Assembly: GCF_000829035.1 (NCBI RefSeq) | Contig: NZ_AP012541.1 | Coordinates: forward strand, 1,798,001 to 1,862,000 | Direction: 5' to 3' | Length of the DNA: 64,000 bases | Origin: Lacticaseibacillus paracasei subsp. paracasei | GTDB taxonomy: Bacteria > Bacillota > Bacilli > Lactobacillales > Lactobacillaceae | Part shown: in pieces, positions 61,894-64,000 of the stretch | How the letters are laid out: the number at the start of each line of letters is the position of its first letter | How positions within the stretch are numbered: position 1 is the stretch's first letter | Made by a program: the position numbers and the translations under genes | The notes under the pieces: generated by a model | Database searches by the model: none | Told to the model about the DNA's origin: nothing | The model's input: the letters and a program-made list of their open reading frames with translations, nothing else

Positions 61894-62652
61894 CTATTTT
61901 TGATTGTTTGTGTCCGTGTCTGTTTTCTTTTTAGCTTCCTTATAAAATTCAACTTGTTCTTCGTTTTCTGTATTTGGATTTATAAGATCACTCGAATCCA
62001 AGCCTTCTAAAATCTCACTAGGCATTCTAACTGGGCTTGCTGCATTAAGTGCCTTCAAATCTTTTATTTCTAACACTTTCGATCCAAAAAACAGGTTTAA
62101 GCCAACATCAGATATATCTTTGCTATCATTCACTCTATAAGTCAACAAATAGAGTGCTTCTGGAACATCATCAGAAGAAGACTCTTGCCGAACCTCGTTT
62201 AAAGCCTGCTCATCTTCCTCAGGCATATCAAGTATAGAAAGCTGTTCGGCCTCTTTTTTGTTTGTAAATAAGTCTTTAAAATCTTTATTGAATTCCATTC
62301 CCCACTGAGATATTACATTTCTTTTTCCGTTTTCTTTTCCTCCTAAATAACCACCGTCAATAGTTCGCTGCGGTTTTTGAACAAGCCAAATATAATGACC
62401 GCCTTCTCTTATTTTGAAGCAGACAAACTTCCACGATGAAGTTTGAAAAACTTTGGGGTCTACAGTATCATCACCATCAAATTGCCTTTTTATTTGGTCA
62501 TCTATGTGGTTGGCTCGTGTCCATGAATATCCGGAGCTAACAATCATTTCACGCTTCTTTTCAAAACGCTCCTCCAAATAGTCCAAGTATCCTTGCCTCA
62601 ATCCATCTACTAATTTCTGCGAAAAATCATCATTAAAAATATATGGTTCCAT
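61894..62652 (-). CDS. Unknown protein paired with the ImmA-type protease
   Basis: I do not recognise the family. The 252-residue soluble protein starts with a helix-rich part (FSQKLVDGLRQGYLDYLEERFEKKR), has a central beta-rich domain (SSWKFVCFKIREGGHYIWLVQKPQ; ALYLLTYRVNDS) and an acidic tail ending KKKTDTDTNNQK. It is the first gene of a two-gene unit with its own promoter and terminator, so it may be the effector or substrate of the protease partner. Composition is A+T-rich. Confidence 0.7.
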   Translation of the reverse strand: MEPYIFNDDFSQKLVDGLRQGYLDYLEERFEKKREMIVSSGYSWTRANHIDDQIKRQFDGDDTVDPKVFQTSSWKFVCFKIREGGHYIWLVQKPQRTIDGGYLGGKENGKRNVISQWGMEFNKDFKDLFTNKKEAEQLSILDMPEEDEQALNEVRQESSSDDVPEALYLLTYRVNDSKDISDVGLNLFFGSKVLEIKDLKALNAASPVRMPSEILEGLDSSDLINPNTENEEQVEFYKEAKKKTDTDTNNQK

Positions 62653-62681
62653 ATTCTCGCCAGCTTTCTATTTATTGTCTA

Positions 62682-62690
62682 ATTATAGCA
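62682..62690 (-). promoter_or_regulatory. Extended -10 promoter of the ImmA cassette
   Basis: On the minus strand TGCTATAAT (TG at 62690-62689, TATAAT at 62687-62682) lies 29 bases before the ATG of the first cassette gene. The -35 is poor, as is usual with an extended -10. Confidence 0.65.
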
Positions 62691-62737
62691 CCTCTTTTCA
62701 TTTTTTCGGCTATTTTCTTTTCTTATTTTTTTGATCC

Positions 62738-62950
62738 AAAAAAGCGAGCGGGCGGAGTTGCACCGTCCTGTTTCAGCATTGCTTAACCGGTATCAATGCC
62801 TTCCCTCATCTGTTGCTCGCATAATGCGCACGGCTTCGATCGTTAACCGTACGGCTTCTGGCTGTTCACCCTTGTCAACCAGTGACCAACTTTGATTGGC
62901 TGGCAGGACTTTCACCCGCTGTATCTTCCATCAGCCACGCTCGCTCTCCC
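62738..62950 (-). ncRNA. Compact structured RNA in the prophage
   Basis: On the minus strand AGCGAGCG (62945-62938) and CGCTCGCT (62750-62743), about 190 bases apart, close a region ending in TTTTTT. Inside are local hairpins: GCGGG(TGAAAGT)CCTGC, CCAA(TCAAAG)TTGG, GGTTG(...)CAGCC, CGCA(TTA)TGCG, GCATTG(...)CAATGC and GG-A-CGG(TGCAACT)CCG-CC. No protein frame with an SD fits. The stretch is richer in G+C than its neighbours. It does not match a class I know. The 5' end is unknown and may include the tRNA-like element. Confidence 0.6.
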
Positions 62951-63002
62951 CAGTGTCAGATGGGGTCATCGCAAGCTGTGTCCGGTCGCTAAACTGGACA
63001 AT

Positions 63003-63066
63003 GTGGCATGCGGGAATCGAACCCGCCTGACTATCACGGTCAGTCCTCATTGCCACGCCTTGCCAC
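63003..63066 (-). ncRNA. tRNA-like element without a D-arm
   Basis: On the minus strand a perfect T-arm GCGGG-TTCGATT-CCCGC, a 5-bp anticodon-like arm CTGAC(CGTGATA)GTCAG directly joined to it, and an acceptor GTGGCA / TGCCAC with discriminator A are seen. Two copies of GTGGCAA upstream can supply the 5' acceptor strand (63056 or 63066). A canonical D-arm, U33 and variable loop are missing, so it is probably not a working tRNA. Confidence 0.55.
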
Positions 63067-63165
63067 AGCTTTATCATCACCATGGCACGGAGGAAAAACG
63101 CGGTGTCTCAGGTTTCTCACCTTTGGCACAATACCATCATATGACGGAAAAACAGTTGAAAGGTC

Positions 63166-63603
63166 TCACAAAGGTCTCATCTCGATTTCAACCAATGGAC
63201 AAATCTCAGCGAATGCGATTAGCGCTTCTCGTTTTGTTCGATAATACTGGGCTTTTGATAAAAACAGCTTGTCCATTATTTGCTGGTCACTATATCGTTT
63301 GGTTAAGTAAGAACTTGTTAGTATAAGCCGATGATTCGCTGAATCCAGAGATTCGATAGCACCTTCACAGCACGCTATATAGTACAGCTCGTCAGCGTGC
63401 GATATTACCTTGTCCTCGGCTTTGTTGCCATAGCTAGGTGACTTGGGCATGCCGTCCATCACGGGACTTCTGAGCGCTATTTTGGTGCGTTGAGCGATCC
63501 GCTTATGATGCCAGTAGTTCCCCAAGACCTCTTTGGCGTTTTCAATTGTTTTTTCATGATCAATTGGGCTAAAATATCTCGTTGCTCGCACCACTGCGTC
63601 CAC
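63166..63603 (-). CDS. ArpU-family late transcription regulator
   Basis: This 145-residue protein ends the early region. The C-terminal sigma-like helix-turn-helix (TKRYSDQQIMDKLFLSKAQYYRTKREALI, as adjoining parts) and the YYIACCEGAIESL region match ArpU/RinA-type activators of phage late genes. From here, transcription would run into the packaging and structural genes. Confidence 0.85.
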   Translation of the reverse strand: MDAVVRATRYFSPIDHEKTIENAKEVLGNYWHHKRIAQRTKIALRSPVMDGMPKSPSYGNKAEDKVISHADELYYIACCEGAIESLDSANHRLILTSSYLTKRYSDQQIMDKLFLSKAQYYRTKREALIAFAEICPLVEIEMRPL

Positions 63604-63610
63604 TCCTTAT

Positions 63611-63672
63611 GGTATAATTGAATTTGTAAAAATTTGGGGAAACGGCGTGCCGTAATGGTGCGCTTTTTTATT
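63611..63672 (+). promoter_or_regulatory. Possible short plus-strand transcript unit
   Basis: TATAAT (63611-63616) on the plus strand is followed after about 20 bases by GCGTGCC(GTAAT)GGTGCGC and TTTTTT, a terminator-like hairpin reaching 63672. A transcript of roughly 45 bases antisense to the end of the XRE gene would result. The -35 is weak. Confidence 0.4.
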
Positions 63673-63895
63673 TGCTTTCATGAGACCGAATGAGCTCCCA
63701 CGGATCAATCCCAGCTCCATATGCGATTTTGTCCAAGGTGTTAAGTGAAACACTACCCTTCCCAGAGATTGCATATTCAAGCGTGTTAATGGGTATTCCG
63801 ATCTCTTTTGCATATTTGGCTTGTGTCATGTTCAGATCGTATATATTCTTCCTAAGGTTTTCGGCCAATGCTCGTTTACTGTCCAAATCATTCAT
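63668..63895 (-). CDS. Small XRE-family helix-turn-helix regulator
   Basis: The 75-residue protein is essentially one HTH domain (MTQAKYAKEIGIPINTLEYAISGKGSVSLNTLDKIA, in parts). SD AGGAG stands before the ATG. It lies just upstream of the ArpU-like gene, among early genes, so it probably tunes early or late transcription. It is too far from any divergent partner to be recognised as CI or Cro. Confidence 0.85.
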   Translation of the reverse strand: MNDLDSKRALAENLRKNIYDLNMTQAKYAKEIGIPINTLEYAISGKGSVSLNTLDKIAYGAGIDPWELIRSHESK

Positions 63896-63898
63896 CTC

Positions 63899-63967
63899 CT
63901 ACTTAGTTTTCCAGTTAGCCCACATCCACATTGCAGCACCTGAGATTAGCAGCATGACGGCAATCAT
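63899..63967 (-). CDS. Tiny phage membrane peptide (22 residues)
   Basis: The frame MIAVMLLISGAAMWMWANWKTK begins at an ATG overlapping the stop of the upstream gene (CAATGA), with GAGGTAAAG as possible SD, and ends 3 bases before the XRE gene. It is a single hydrophobic helix with a basic end. Coupled position supports translation but it is short. Confidence 0.5.
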   Translation of the reverse strand: MIAVMLLISGAAMWMWANWKTK

Positions 63968-64000
63968 TGCTTTACCTCTACCTCATCGTCCTCTTCATCA
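63964..64000 (-). CDS. C-terminal end of an early phage gene (cut by the window edge)
   Basis: The last codons read DEEDDEVEVKQ and stop at TGA (63964-63966), overlapping the start of the next small frame. The start is outside the window and the acidic tail alone does not identify the protein. Confidence 0.5.
   Translation of the reverse strand, partial: DEEDDEVEVKQ

Noticed and set aside
62738..62950. Group II intron fragment
   Set aside because: A GGGTGAAAGTCC-like hairpin is present, but there is no domain V, no intron ends and no reverse transcriptase.
62892..63326. Plus-strand protein frames over the tRNA-like region
   Set aside because: They read through the structured RNA and the ArpU gene in antisense, lack SD sites and show no protein family features.

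Overview
The window reads as a chromosome segment of a Lacticaseibacillus (L. casei/paracasei/rhamnosus group) strain that runs into a resident siphovirus prophage. Pointers to the host are the moderate G+C, the manganese-linked P-type ATPase with a Mn riboswitch, NagR/NagA control, a DtpT-type peptide carrier, PEP carboxykinase, GH29 fucosidase, and a family of long dispersed intergenic palindromes. No transposase and no integrase are visible. The species call is inference from gene content.

Bases 1-35,470 are host chromosome, with almost everything on the minus strand. In order they hold: an ECF S component; tRNA-Leu; a GNAT acetyltransferase and SprT-like protein; a TrpXYZ-like ABC importer behind an attenuator-like leader with a 14-residue peptide; a small helical protein; a Mn2+/Ca2+-type P-type ATPase under a yybP-ykoY riboswitch; an NAD-salvage operon (pncB, a split serine hydrolase, nadE) followed by a paralogous serine hydrolase; nagA-nagR with a palindromic dre operator inside the promoter spacer; an S9 peptidase with proC; tRNA-Tyr; a peptide transporter with a phosphoesterase; a MacB-like ABC exporter; two small unknown proteins; a GPH sugar carrier with an alpha-L-fucosidase (plus strand); a NrdH-like redoxin; pckA; and a feo locus in which the first of two feoA genes is broken by an in-frame TAG. 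An SGNH-hydrolase protein is the last host gene.

From about 35,640 to the end of the window lies a prophage entered from its lysis end. All its genes are on the minus strand. Read in transcription order (high to low coordinates) they are: the end of an early gene, a small membrane peptide, an XRE regulator, an ArpU-like late regulator, a non-coding stretch with a tRNA-like element and a compact structured RNA, an AT-rich two-gene cassette (unknown protein plus HTH-ImmA/IrrE protease) with its own promoter and terminator, a D12-class adenine methylase with a minisatellite, an HTH-phosphoesterase, a NUMOD4-HNH homing endonuclease, small proteins, a packaging HNH, a cos-like region, terS, terL, portal, ClpP-like protease, major capsid, connectors, major tail protein, frameshifted tail chaperones, tape measure with a lytic transglycosylase domain, an enlarged Dit, a collagen-repeat tail fibre, holin and Sec-secreted endolysin. 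The integrase and the other attachment site must lie beyond base 64,000.

The most unusual items are the structured RNA with the D-armless tRNA-like element (62,738-63,066), the autonomous ImmA cassette (60,652-62,690), the Trp-codon leader/attenuator (5,284-5,546), the dispersed palindromes whose arms change together, the nonsense-interrupted feoA, and the in-frame repeat in the phage methylase.
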